Assembly: GCA_905215045.1 (NCBI GenBank)
Contig: CAJMOO010000062.1
Location: forward strand, 1 to 11,490
Direction of reading: 5' to 3'
Origin: an uncultured bacterium
Lineage (GTDB): Bacteria; Bacillota_A; Clostridia; Lachnospirales; Lachnospiraceae
Length of the DNA: 11,490 bases
The stretch's first letter is position 1, and each line of letters opens with the position of its first letter. This document shows, in pieces, positions 1-6,029 of the stretch. The notes beneath the pieces were generated by a model that saw nothing but the letters and a program-made list of their open reading frames with translations, was not told the DNA's origin and made no database searches. The translations under genes and the position numbers were made by a program.

Positions 1-142
1 TGAAGGCGAGTTCGCAAGGAAAGCCGGCGGATCAGCGATCTGTAAAAAACGTGAGGAAAATTCTCTAGCTGTTCTTCCGATCGTTTATTTATTTTTTATC
101 ATATACTCGAAATCTACAGTTGGCCAACTACAAATTTAAATT
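1..142. other. Non-coding or gene-end sequence at left edge
   Basis: No gene can be supported here. The first 55 or so bases are richer in G and C than the A/T-rich stretch that follows. Plus-strand frames that are open at the left edge end at stops near 45, 68 and 136, so the 3' end of a plus-strand gene starting outside the window is possible but not shown. A perfect 12-base palindrome (AGTTGGCCAACT) lies at 118-129, just beyond the stop codon of the ATPase gene. It has no U-tract after it on the minus strand, so it is a poor intrinsic terminator. No clear terminator for the ABC operon is visible before the edge. Confidence 0.4.
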
Positions 143-937
143 TTAAGACAACAACATTCTATCGTTTGCGAATTCTCCGCCGCTGACTTCTTCGAATTTC
201 TGCAATAAATCTGCTACCTTAAGCTTCTTCTTTTCTTCCCCTTTCACATCATAAATGATCTTTCCATCACTCATCATGATCAAGCGGTTTCCGATATTGA
301 TCGCATCTTTCATATTATGTGTTACCATCATTGTTGTAAGATTATCTCTGGCTACAATCTTCTCTGTGATGTCTAGTACTTTCTTCGCAGTCTTTGGATC
401 AAGGGCTGCTGTGTGTTCGTCTAATAATAGCAGGCTTGGTTTCTTCAGTGTTGCCATAAGCAATGTCAATGCCTGTCTCTGACCTCCGGATAATAGTCCT
501 ACTTTGGATGTCATTCGATCTTCTAGTCCTAAGTCGAGCATTTGTAATTTTTCTTTAAACATTTCTTTTTCTTTTTTTGTGATTCCCCAACTTAGGCCTC
601 TTTCCTTTCCTCTACGGTTTGCCATTGCCATGTTTTCTTCAATCTGCATACCTGCTGCCGTTCCCATCATTGGGTCCTGGAATACTCTTCCTAACATGTA
701 GGCACGTTTGTATTCTGGAAGATCTGAGATATCCTTGCCATCTAGAATGATCGTTCCTTGATCGATCGGATAGACTCCTGCTACCATGTTGAGAGTTGTA
801 GATTTTCCGGCCCCATTTCCTCCGATGATCGTTACGAAGTCCCCAGGATCTAAGTGAAGATTGACTCCATTTAATGCTTTTTTCTCATTGATCGTTCCTT
901 TATTAAATGTTTTATGTACATTTTTAATTTCTAACAT
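143..937 (-). CDS. ABC transporter ATP-binding protein (TrpXYZ-like system)
   Basis: This is the ATPase subunit that powers the importer encoded with the two upstream genes, acting on the cytoplasmic face of the membrane. The 264 residues carry a full nucleotide-binding domain: Walker A GGNGAGKST at 39-47, Q-loop Gln87, signature LSGGQ at 149-153, Walker B LLLLDEH with Asp173 and Glu174, D-loop ALD at 178-180 and switch His207. The stretch around residues 105-125, between Q-loop and signature, is charged, as in the COG1101-type ATPases that pair with ABC_sub_bind lipoproteins; that assignment is from family knowledge. The start follows a GAGGGG ribosome binding site, and the gene lies 16 bases after the permease stop, so it is the last gene of the operon. 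The subunit type is near certain. The ligand is not decided: tryptophan or tyrosine is common for this family, but other small molecules are possible. Confidence 0.95.
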   Translation of the reverse strand: MLEIKNVHKTFNKGTINEKKALNGVNLHLDPGDFVTIIGGNGAGKSTTLNMVAGVYPIDQGTIILDGKDISDLPEYKRAYMLGRVFQDPMMGTAAGMQIEENMAMANRRGKERGLSWGITKKEKEMFKEKLQMLDLGLEDRMTSKVGLLSGGQRQALTLLMATLKKPSLLLLDEHTAALDPKTAKKVLDITEKIVARDNLTTMMVTHNMKDAINIGNRLIMMSDGKIIYDVKGEEKKKLKVADLLQKFEEVSGGEFANDRMLLS

Positions 938-953
938 AACTTTGCCCCTCTTT

Positions 954-1847
954 CTATGCTGGTGTCCTGCGGTGTGAATATTTTGATTTGAGAGCAGGAA
1001 TACCGAGTGCTAATGCTACGATGATCGCTGTGAATAATTTCATATCATCGGTACTTAATCCGAAATGTAAAACAAGTGAGATGATCATACGATATACCAT
1101 TGCTCCTCCGATCAGTGATGCAAGGATATAAGCAAAGTTAAAACGTTTTCCAAAGATAACTTCTCCAATTACAATGGATGCAAGACCAATTACAATAGAT
1201 CCTGTTCCCATTTTGATATCTCCGTATCCTTGGTTCTGGGCTACTAAAGCTCCAGATACTGAGATCAATCCGTTGGAAATGACTAATCCTAAAACTTTGG
1301 ATGTATCGGTATTGCCTCCTAAGGCACGTACCATAAATTCATTATTTCCTGTTGCTCTAAGTGCGCATCCGATTTCTGTTCCAAAGAACCAGTACAGGGC
1401 TGCGATCACGATAATTCCAATGATAACTCCAACCAATAATGTTGCAAGTGTCTGATCTACCCCTAAAAGGCTCATCATCTGTGTAAATGCTGTATCCTCT
1501 CCTAATAATGAAACGTTTGGACCTCCCATAACTCTGATATTAATGGACCATAGTGCGATCATTGTTAAGATACCTGCTAAAATTGCAGGAATCATAAGCT
1601 TGGTATGCAGCCATCCTGTGACAAGTCCTGCTAACATTCCTCCGACAAGTGCAAATAATAATGTTAAAAATGGATTGACTCCTTTTGTGATAAGGATCGC
1701 ACTGATACATCCTCCGAGTGCAAAGGTTCCATCACAGGATAAATCTGCGATATCTAAGATTCTAAATGTAATATAAACTCCCAGTGCCATGATTCCCCAT
1801 AATGTTCCTTGGGCTAATGCACTATAAAGATTTGTAATTAATGCCAT
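954..1847 (-). CDS. ABC transporter permease, BPD_transp_2 family (TrpXYZ-like)
   Basis: This 297-residue integral membrane protein forms the translocation path of the importer, probably as a homodimer since it is the only permease gene in the operon. It has about eight or nine hydrophobic segments. Family-typical stretches include the N-terminal QGTLWGIMALGVYITFRILD (14-33), the following loop DLSCDGTFALGG, and the segment GTGSIVIGLASIVIGEVIFG in the C-terminal half. These match the branched-chain-amino-acid-type permease fold (PF02653, COG4120). The polar tail ends in Arg/His residues. It sits between the substrate-binding protein gene (90 bases upstream, a gap that contains an RNA hairpin) and the ATPase gene (16 bases downstream). 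An AGAGGT ribosome binding site precedes the ATG. The family call is firm and the substrate unknown. Confidence 0.93.
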   Translation of the reverse strand: MALITNLYSALAQGTLWGIMALGVYITFRILDIADLSCDGTFALGGCISAILITKGVNPFLTLLFALVGGMLAGLVTGWLHTKLMIPAILAGILTMIALWSINIRVMGGPNVSLLGEDTAFTQMMSLLGVDQTLATLLVGVIIGIIVIAALYWFFGTEIGCALRATGNNEFMVRALGGNTDTSKVLGLVISNGLISVSGALVAQNQGYGDIKMGTGSIVIGLASIVIGEVIFGKRFNFAYILASLIGGAMVYRMIISLVLHFGLSTDDMKLFTAIIVALALGIPALKSKYSHRRTPA

Positions 1848-1872
1848 TTTCTACCTCTTTTCTAAATGCACA

Positions 1873-1903
1873 GAAGTGCCTCCCGCAAATCGGAAGACAC
1901 TTC
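1873..1903 (-). promoter_or_regulatory. Intercistronic RNA stem-loop between binding protein and permease
   Basis: On the minus-strand transcript this folds into a 13-base-pair stem (GAAGUGUCUUCCG with CGGGAGGCACUUC, including two G-U pairs) closed by a 5-nucleotide loop. It lies 34 bases after the stop of the binding-protein gene and 25 bases before the permease start. No U-tract follows, so it is not a complete intrinsic terminator. By analogy with other transport operons it probably blocks 3' exonucleases and stabilises the binding-protein message, or causes partial termination. Either would give more binding protein than permease. The hairpin is seen; the role is inferred. Confidence 0.7.
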
Positions 1904-1937
1904 CTGATCTTCTTGTAATCTTATATGCAAGAAAATC

Positions 1938-2942
1938 TTATTTATTATTCTTTTTCTGTGTTGTTACCATCTTAGCTTCTTTTTTTAACTTCTCTGGAAT
2001 CTTAATTCCTAATGTCTTTACTGTGTCTTTATTGATGATCAGATCCGCATTTTCCTGATATTCAATTGGCATATCTTTTGGTTCAGCTTTTCCTTCTAAG
2101 ATCTTTACTGCCTGCTTTGCTGTCTGCTGTCCTAACTTGTAGTAGTTAACTCCGTATGTTGCAAGTCCTCCACCTGTACACATTCCTTCTTCAGCTACGA
2201 TAAATGGAATCTTAGCTTCATTTGCTACCATGGATACTGTATTGATTCCTGCTGCGATCATGTTGTCTGTTGGTGAATAGATTGCATCAACTTTACCTTT
2301 TAAGGATTCTACAACCTGACGGATCTCACTGGATTCTGATACTGTTGCATCGACTGTTGTTAATCCTAATTTCTTTGCTTCTTTCTTCGCAAGTCCTACC
2401 TGGAATTTGGAGTTTGCTTCTGCAGAACAATATAACATTGCAACTTTCTTTGCATTTGGAATTAATTCTTTTAATAGATTCATCTGTTTTGCTACTGGTG
2501 TTAAATCTGATGTTCCAGATACGTTTGTTCCTGGTTTTTTATTTGATTTCACCAGTTTGGCATCGGCTGGATCTGTAACAGCTGTTACTAAAATCGGAAT
2601 ATCTTTTGATTCATTGGCCATTGCCTGTGCTGCTGGTGTTGCGATCGCTAATACAAGATCGCACTTATCTGTGACAAATTGTTTGGCAATCGTCTGGCAA
2701 TTTGACTGTTCATTCTGTGCGTTCTTATATTCAATCTTGATCTTGTCTCCGTCTTTATATCCAGCTTTCTCAAGACCATCCTTAAACCCTTTGTAAGATG
2801 CATCTAAAGCATCATGTTCTACTAACTGAACGACTCCGATCTTCTTCTGGTCTGAACTGTCTTTCTTGCTTGAGCAACCAACCATTGTGGATAATGCTAA
2901 TGCAGCAACTAATCCTGTTGCCATGACTTTCTTTAATCTCAT
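1938..2942 (-). CDS. ABC transporter substrate-binding lipoprotein (ABC_sub_bind family)
   Basis: This is a 334-residue extracytoplasmic binding protein that captures the ligand and delivers it to the adjacent permease. It begins with a lipoprotein signal: a basic N-terminus (MRLKK), a hydrophobic core and a lipobox ending MVGC with the lipidated Cys at 23, then a Ser/Lys-rich linker. The mature part fits PF04392/COG2984, with family-like stretches QLVEHDALDASYKGF (39-53), ATPAAQA (101-107), AVTDPADA (121-128), NVSGTSDLTPVAKQ (140-153), YSPTDN (222-227) and GGGLATYGVNYY (257-268). TrpX and related aromatic amino acid binders belong here, but so do proteins with other ligands. The start has a strong AAGGAGGAGA site at 2948-2957. 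It is the first gene of the operon, behind the promoter at 3030-3058. No T-box or other long riboregulator fits in its roughly 80-base leader. Confidence 0.94.
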   Translation of the reverse strand: MRLKKVMATGLVAALALSTMVGCSSKKDSSDQKKIGVVQLVEHDALDASYKGFKDGLEKAGYKDGDKIKIEYKNAQNEQSNCQTIAKQFVTDKCDLVLAIATPAAQAMANESKDIPILVTAVTDPADAKLVKSNKKPGTNVSGTSDLTPVAKQMNLLKELIPNAKKVAMLYCSAEANSKFQVGLAKKEAKKLGLTTVDATVSESSEIRQVVESLKGKVDAIYSPTDNMIAAGINTVSMVANEAKIPFIVAEEGMCTGGGLATYGVNYYKLGQQTAKQAVKILEGKAEPKDMPIEYQENADLIINKDTVKTLGIKIPEKLKKEAKMVTTQKKNNK

Positions 2943-2985
2943 ATTTTTCTCCTCCTTAATATCGTTCCCGATTGCATTCCTTGGC

Positions 2986-3014
2986 TTTAAACTTCTGAAC
3001 TTTAAAACTTCAAC
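2986..3014. repeat. Imperfect tandem repeat in leader of the ABC operon
   Basis: Two adjacent copies, TTTAAACTTCTGAAC (2986-3000) and TTTAAAACTTCAAC (3001-3014), read on the plus strand. They lie in the transcribed leader, downstream of the predicted start point near 3022 and upstream of the ribosome binding site. This is a position where a repressor could act as a roadblock or an RNA-binding protein could sit. The copies are A/T-rich, so chance similarity is possible. The rest of the 2943-3201 gap holds the promoter at 3030-3058 and the terminator at 3145-3185, and nothing else convincing. Confidence 0.4.
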
Positions 3015-3029
3015 GCTTTTATGTACTAA

Positions 3030-3058
3030 ATTGTAACACTATGATTTTGTGTCGTCAA
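3030..3058 (-). promoter_or_regulatory. Sigma-A-type promoter of the ABC transporter operon
   Basis: On the minus strand a -35 box TTGACG (3058-3053), a 17-base spacer and a -10 box TACAAT (3035-3030) give a near-consensus vegetative promoter. Transcription should start near 3022-3024, leaving about an 80-base leader before the lipoprotein ATG. This is the closest match to consensus of the promoters noted in the window. Confidence 0.8.
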
Positions 3059-3144
3059 GCTAATTTTATTGCTTTATATGGTACATCATATTCCATACAA
3101 TCTAATATCAATTATTTTATACGCATATTTCTTTATTTCTATGC

Positions 3145-3185
3145 AAAAAAGGATGAAAGATTTCCCAAATTCTTTCATCCTTTTT
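3145..3185 (-). terminator. Bidirectional intrinsic terminator after malQ
   Basis: A perfect 10-base-pair stem, GGATGAAAGA (3151-3160) with TCTTTCATCC (3171-3180), encloses a 10-base loop. An A-tract at 3145-3150 and a T-tract at 3181-3185 flank it. On the minus strand the hairpin is followed by six U residues and lies 16 bases beyond the malQ stop, so it should end the malQ transcript. The symmetry means it could also stop transcription arriving on the plus strand. It insulates malQ from the ABC operon promoter downstream. Confidence 0.9.
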
Positions 3186-3201
3186 CTTCTATCAATTTCT
3201 T

Positions 3202-4635
3202 CTATTGCTGTGCTTCTTCGGCTGCTTTCTTCGCATTCTCTTCTGCAACTGTACGATATTTTATTGTCAGTGTTCTGATCAGTTCTTTTAACTCATCTGT
3301 TAACTGCTCTTCTTTCACTCTCCACTCCCAGTTACCACCTACCGTAGATGGTGTGTTGATCCTTGCTTCATTTCCTAATCCAAGATAATCCTGAAGTGGG
3401 ATGATCACCATATCGCTTCGACTCTCTAATGCAAGAGAAATCAAGTCTAAATGTACAGTTCCTGTTCTCTCGATCGTACTGTATTTTAAATAATGCTCTA
3501 AGAATTTCTTATCATCTTCTGATAATGTTTCGTACCATCCAACAACCGTATCATTGTCATGTGTTCCTGTGTATACAACACTATTTTCTTTGTATTTATG
3601 TGGAAGATAGATGCTGTCATCATATGCTCCAAATGCAAATTCCAGAACATTCATTCCTGGGAATCCTGTATCATCTAGAAGTTTATGCACGCTGTCTGTT
3701 AAGAATCCTAAGTTCTCTGCGATAACTTTCTTCTCACCAAGTTCTTTCTTCATTGCTTCAAAGAAATCCATTCCTGGGCCTTTGACCCATTCTCCATTAA
3801 CAGCTGTCTCGTCTTCTGCTGGAATCTCAAAGTATTCATCGAATCCTCTGAAATGGTCTAATCTTAAAATATCATATAACATAAAATTATGACGTAAACG
3901 TTTCATCCACCATTCGTAATCTGTTTTCTTATGATATTCCCAGTCATATACAGGATTGGACCATACCTGTCCATCTTCTGCAAATGCATCTGGAGGACAT
4001 CCACCTACAACCGTTGCCTTTCCTTCTTCATCGACTTTAAATAATTCTTTGTGGTATGTAAATGCTGTTCCATCTAAGGCTACATAAAATGGAAGATCTC
4101 CTACAATCTGAATTCCTTTGTCATTCGCATATTTCTTCAGCGCAAGCCACTGTTTATGGAAATAATACTGGCAGAAGCAGAAATAACTTTCTGGGAATTT
4201 ACTTTTCTTCTCGCTCATATATTCTGCATATTCCCCGATCCAGTATTCATTGTCTTTGATAAATTTCTTATAATCTTCATTTGGATGAAATCTGAAATAG
4301 GCTTTTCTTAAAAGCTTTCTGTGATCTTCTCTGATTTTCTCATAGTCAACTTTGCCCTTGTTTTCTTCCTTAATTGATTCGAGTTCTTTTTTCTTAAGAA
4401 GTCCTTCTTCCAGTAACTGTTCTAAGTCGATATAATATGCACTTCCTGCAAAACTTGAAAACGAAAGATAAGGAGAATTTCCCGCACCGATCGTTCCTAA
4501 TGGAAGGATCTGCCAGTACTTCTGGCCTGCTTCTTCTAAAAAATCTACAAATTTGTATGCTTCCTTTGAAAAGCATCCAATTCCGTAATCTGATGGTAAA
4601 CTAAAAATTGGCAATAATATTCCGCTTGTTTTCAT
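3202..4635 (-). CDS. malQ: 4-alpha-glucanotransferase (amylomaltase, GH77)
   Basis: This cytoplasmic enzyme transfers segments of alpha-1,4-glucan between maltodextrins and releases glucose. It supports use of maltose, starch fragments or stored glycogen. From the ATG at 4635 the protein is 477 residues, usual for the short bacterial form. GH77 landmarks are clear: an N-terminal SGILLPIFSLPSDYGIG, WQILPLG at 41-47, GNSPYLSFSSFAG at 52-64, VGDLPFYVALD at 178-188, nucleophile Asp260 in RLDHFRG, acid/base Glu307 in AENLG, and transition-state Asp360 in THDND. A TTG codon at 4680 is in frame. The ATG at 4635 is preferred because it has a well-placed AGGAG and because the predicted transcription start lies near or beyond the TTG. 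The C-terminus ends in an Ala/Glu-rich tail. The gene has its own promoter and terminator, and no other maltodextrin gene is in the window. No catabolite-response element was recognised. Confidence 0.96.
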   Translation of the reverse strand: MKTSGILLPIFSLPSDYGIGCFSKEAYKFVDFLEEAGQKYWQILPLGTIGAGNSPYLSFSSFAGSAYYIDLEQLLEEGLLKKKELESIKEENKGKVDYEKIREDHRKLLRKAYFRFHPNEDYKKFIKDNEYWIGEYAEYMSEKKSKFPESYFCFCQYYFHKQWLALKKYANDKGIQIVGDLPFYVALDGTAFTYHKELFKVDEEGKATVVGGCPPDAFAEDGQVWSNPVYDWEYHKKTDYEWWMKRLRHNFMLYDILRLDHFRGFDEYFEIPAEDETAVNGEWVKGPGMDFFEAMKKELGEKKVIAENLGFLTDSVHKLLDDTGFPGMNVLEFAFGAYDDSIYLPHKYKENSVVYTGTHDNDTVVGWYETLSEDDKKFLEHYLKYSTIERTGTVHLDLISLALESRSDMVIIPLQDYLGLGNEARINTPSTVGGNWEWRVKEEQLTDELKELIRTLTIKYRTVAEENAKKAAEEAQQ

Positions 4636-4645
4636 TGAATGAATT

Positions 4646-4665
4646 CTCCTAAAATCTCCTAAAAT
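4646..4665 (-). promoter_or_regulatory. Tandem Shine-Dalgarno motifs before malQ
   Basis: The 10-base unit ATTTTAGGAG occurs twice in direct succession on the minus strand. The nearer AGGAG ends 10 bases before the ATG at 4635, an ordinary spacing. The farther one lies about 20 bases upstream of the ATG and has no suitable start codon of its own. This decides the start codon of malQ in favour of 4635. Confidence 0.7.
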
Positions 4666-4683
4666 TTTCTCACAACTCAATAT

Positions 4684-4712
4684 AGTATATCATAAAACAT
4701 ACTTCTTGAACA
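4684..4712 (-). promoter_or_regulatory. Extended -10 promoter of malQ
   Basis: On the minus strand TATACT (4689-4684) is preceded by TG at 4692-4691, giving an extended -10 element. A weak -35 candidate TGTTCA (4712-4707) sits 17 bases upstream. The predicted start near 4677 gives a leader of about 40 bases before the ATG at 4635. The -35 hexamer falls in the centre of a dyad (4701-4717). Confidence 0.65.
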
Positions 4713-4717
4713 GAAGT
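4701..4717. promoter_or_regulatory. Dyad over the malQ -35 region (possible operator)
   Basis: ACTTCT and AGAAGT form a 6-base inverted repeat around the 5-base centre TGAAC, and the centre coincides with the malQ -35 box. It could be an operator for a dimeric regulator. As RNA it could be a weak end-of-transcript hairpin for the malic enzyme gene, whose stop is 29 bases upstream, but no proper U-tract follows. No stronger terminator for that gene was found, so some read-through into malQ is possible. Confidence 0.4.
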
Positions 4718-4745
4718 GCTCTTGTACTTAATTTAATTCTATCAT

Positions 4746-5900
4746 TTATTTCTGGCTTTCTTCTGCAACAGCTTTGGCTACTGCTTTGCAGACTCTTTCA
4801 TCAAATGCACCTGGAATGATATACTCTTCATTTAACTCATCATCACTGATGATACTTGCGATTGCTCTTGCTGCTGCCATCTTCATCTCTTCTGTGATCT
4901 GTCCAGCTCTTGCATCCAGAGCTCCTCTGAAGATTCCTGGGAATACTAATACGTTATTGATCTGATTAGGGAAATCGGATCTTCCTGTTGCGATAACTCT
5001 TGCTCCACCTTTCTTCGCTTCATCTGGCATGATCTCTGGTGTTGGATTTGCCATGGCAAAAATGATCGCATCGTCTGCCATAGTAGATACCATTTCGGCT
5101 GTCACGATATTTGGTGCAGAAACTCCGATAAATACGTCTTTATCTTTGATGATCTCTGTTAATGTTCCAGTCTGTTTCTCTTTGTTTGTGATCTCTGCCA
5201 TATCTTTCTGTGCTGGATTCATCCAGTCTTCTCCTGGGCATAATGCACCTTTCTGGTCAACCAGGACAACATTTCCTGCTCCGAACTGTAATAACAATTT
5301 ACAGATAGAAATTCCTGCAGATCCTGCTCCGTTGATCACGATATTGGCATCTTCCATCTTCTTTCCAACAAATTTTAAGGCATTTAATAATCCTGCTGCT
5401 ACAACAATGGCTGTTCCGTGCTGGTCATCGTGGAAGACTGGGATATCCAATTCTTCTTTTAAACGTTTTTCAATCTCAAAGCATCTTGGTGCAGAAATAT
5501 CTTCTAAGTTGATACCACCGAAACATGGTGCGATATTTTTGACTGTCTTAATGATCTCTTCTGTGTCTTTTGTATCAAGGCAGATTGGGAATGCATCGAT
5601 ATCTGCGAATTCTTTGAATAACAGAGCTTTTCCTTCCATAACAGGCATTGCTGCTTCTGGTCCGATATCTCCAAGTCCTAATACGGCTGTTCCGTCAGAT
5701 ACTACAGCAACTAAATTTCCTTTTGCTGTATAGCGGTATACTTCTTCTTTATTATCACGGATCTTACGACAAGGTTCTGCAACTCCTGGTGTGTAAGCTG
5801 TACTTAAGTCATCTCTTGTCTTTACTGTTACTTTAGAACGTACTGCGATCTTACCTTTGTTTTGTTCGTGCATTTCTAATGCCAGTTTGTTGTAATCCAT
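4746..5900 (-). CDS. NAD(P)-dependent malic enzyme (malate to pyruvate, decarboxylating)
   Basis: This cytoplasmic enzyme oxidatively decarboxylates L-malate to pyruvate and CO2, linking C4 acids to pyruvate and making NAD(P)H. From the ATG at 5900 it is 384 residues, the usual size of the short bacterial form without a phosphotransacetylase-like tail. The N-terminal malic domain has AYTPGVAEPC (35-44), catalytic Lys91 in EGKALLFKEF, and metal ligands in NLEDI (Glu132, Asp133) and FHDDQHGTA (Asp158). The C-terminal domain has the nucleotide loop GAGSAG at 191-196 and ANPTPEI at 284-290. Asp215 at the end of the second beta strand (VVLVDQKG) hints at NAD rather than NADP, but this is only a hint. 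Longer in-frame starts up to 5987 are rejected: they lie upstream of the promoter, while AAAGGAG at 5909-5915 is correctly placed for 5900. It appears monocistronic. Confidence 0.95.
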   Translation of the reverse strand: MDYNKLALEMHEQNKGKIAVRSKVTVKTRDDLSTAYTPGVAEPCRKIRDNKEEVYRYTAKGNLVAVVSDGTAVLGLGDIGPEAAMPVMEGKALLFKEFADIDAFPICLDTKDTEEIIKTVKNIAPCFGGINLEDISAPRCFEIEKRLKEELDIPVFHDDQHGTAIVVAAGLLNALKFVGKKMEDANIVINGAGSAGISICKLLLQFGAGNVVLVDQKGALCPGEDWMNPAQKDMAEITNKEKQTGTLTEIIKDKDVFIGVSAPNIVTAEMVSTMADDAIIFAMANPTPEIMPDEAKKGGARVIATGRSDFPNQINNVLVFPGIFRGALDARAGQITEEMKMAAARAIASIISDDELNEEYIIPGAFDERVCKAVAKAVAEESQK

Positions 5901-5944
5901 TTTTGTATCTCCTTTATGATTCTTCAGATTTTGCTTCTTTAAAC

Positions 5945-5973
5945 AGTATACCTTATCAAACAAAGCGAGTCTA
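5945..5973 (-). promoter_or_regulatory. Promoter of the malic enzyme gene
   Basis: On the minus strand a -35 candidate TAGACT (5973-5968), a 17-base spacer and a -10 box TATACT (5950-5945) predict a start near 5938 and a leader of about 38 bases. The promoter begins less than 20 bases past the terminator of the preceding PTS operon, so the two units are tightly packed but separated. Confidence 0.65.
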
Positions 5974-5991
5974 GTCCGAAGAGACAATCAC

Positions 5992-6021
5992 AAAAAAGGA
6001 GCAGAACTTTTACTCTGCTCC
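5992..6021 (-). terminator. Intrinsic terminator of the PTS-transketolase operon
   Basis: An 8-base-pair G/C-containing stem, GGAGCAGA with UCUGCUCC on the minus strand (6021-5998), has an 8-base loop and is followed at once by six U residues (5997-5992). It begins 9 bases after the stop codon of the transketolase C-terminal subunit gene. There is no U-tract on the plus strand, so it works in one direction only. Confidence 0.93.
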
Positions 6022-6029
6022 TTCACAGC

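Noticed and set aside
81..100. Resemblance of the minus strand near 81 (GATCGGAAGAAC) to a sequencing adapter
   Set aside because: Only about 10 bases match before it diverges, the flanks look like ordinary genomic sequence, and there is no junction.
1870..1879. Ten-base word ACAGAAGTGC shared by the gaps at 1870-1879 and 4710-4719
   Set aside because: The match does not extend further, and the two copies sit in different structures. It is probably chance.
2943..3030. T-box or amino-acid riboswitch upstream of the TrpXYZ-like operon
   Set aside because: The leader is only about 80 bases, with no T-box sequence, specifier stem or terminator/antiterminator pair.
3041..3388. Plus-strand open frame crossing the intergenic region and the end of malQ
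   Set aside because: It runs through the bidirectional terminator and antisense to malQ, its product resembles nothing, and the minus-strand promoter explains the upstream part.
4636..4680. Longer malQ from a TTG start
   Set aside because: The predicted transcription start is at about the TTG, and a well-spaced AGGAG serves the ATG at 4635, after which the GH77 N-terminus begins at once.
5029..5733. Long plus-strand open frame (234 codons) opposite the malic enzyme gene
   Set aside because: It lies wholly antisense to a well-supported enzyme, has low-complexity Ser/Ile/Ala-rich content and no domain. It is explained by codon bias of the real gene.
5901..5987. N-terminal extension of the malic enzyme (29 extra codons)
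   Set aside because: The promoter boxes lie inside it, the extension has no family similarity, and AAAGGAG is correctly placed for the start at 5900.
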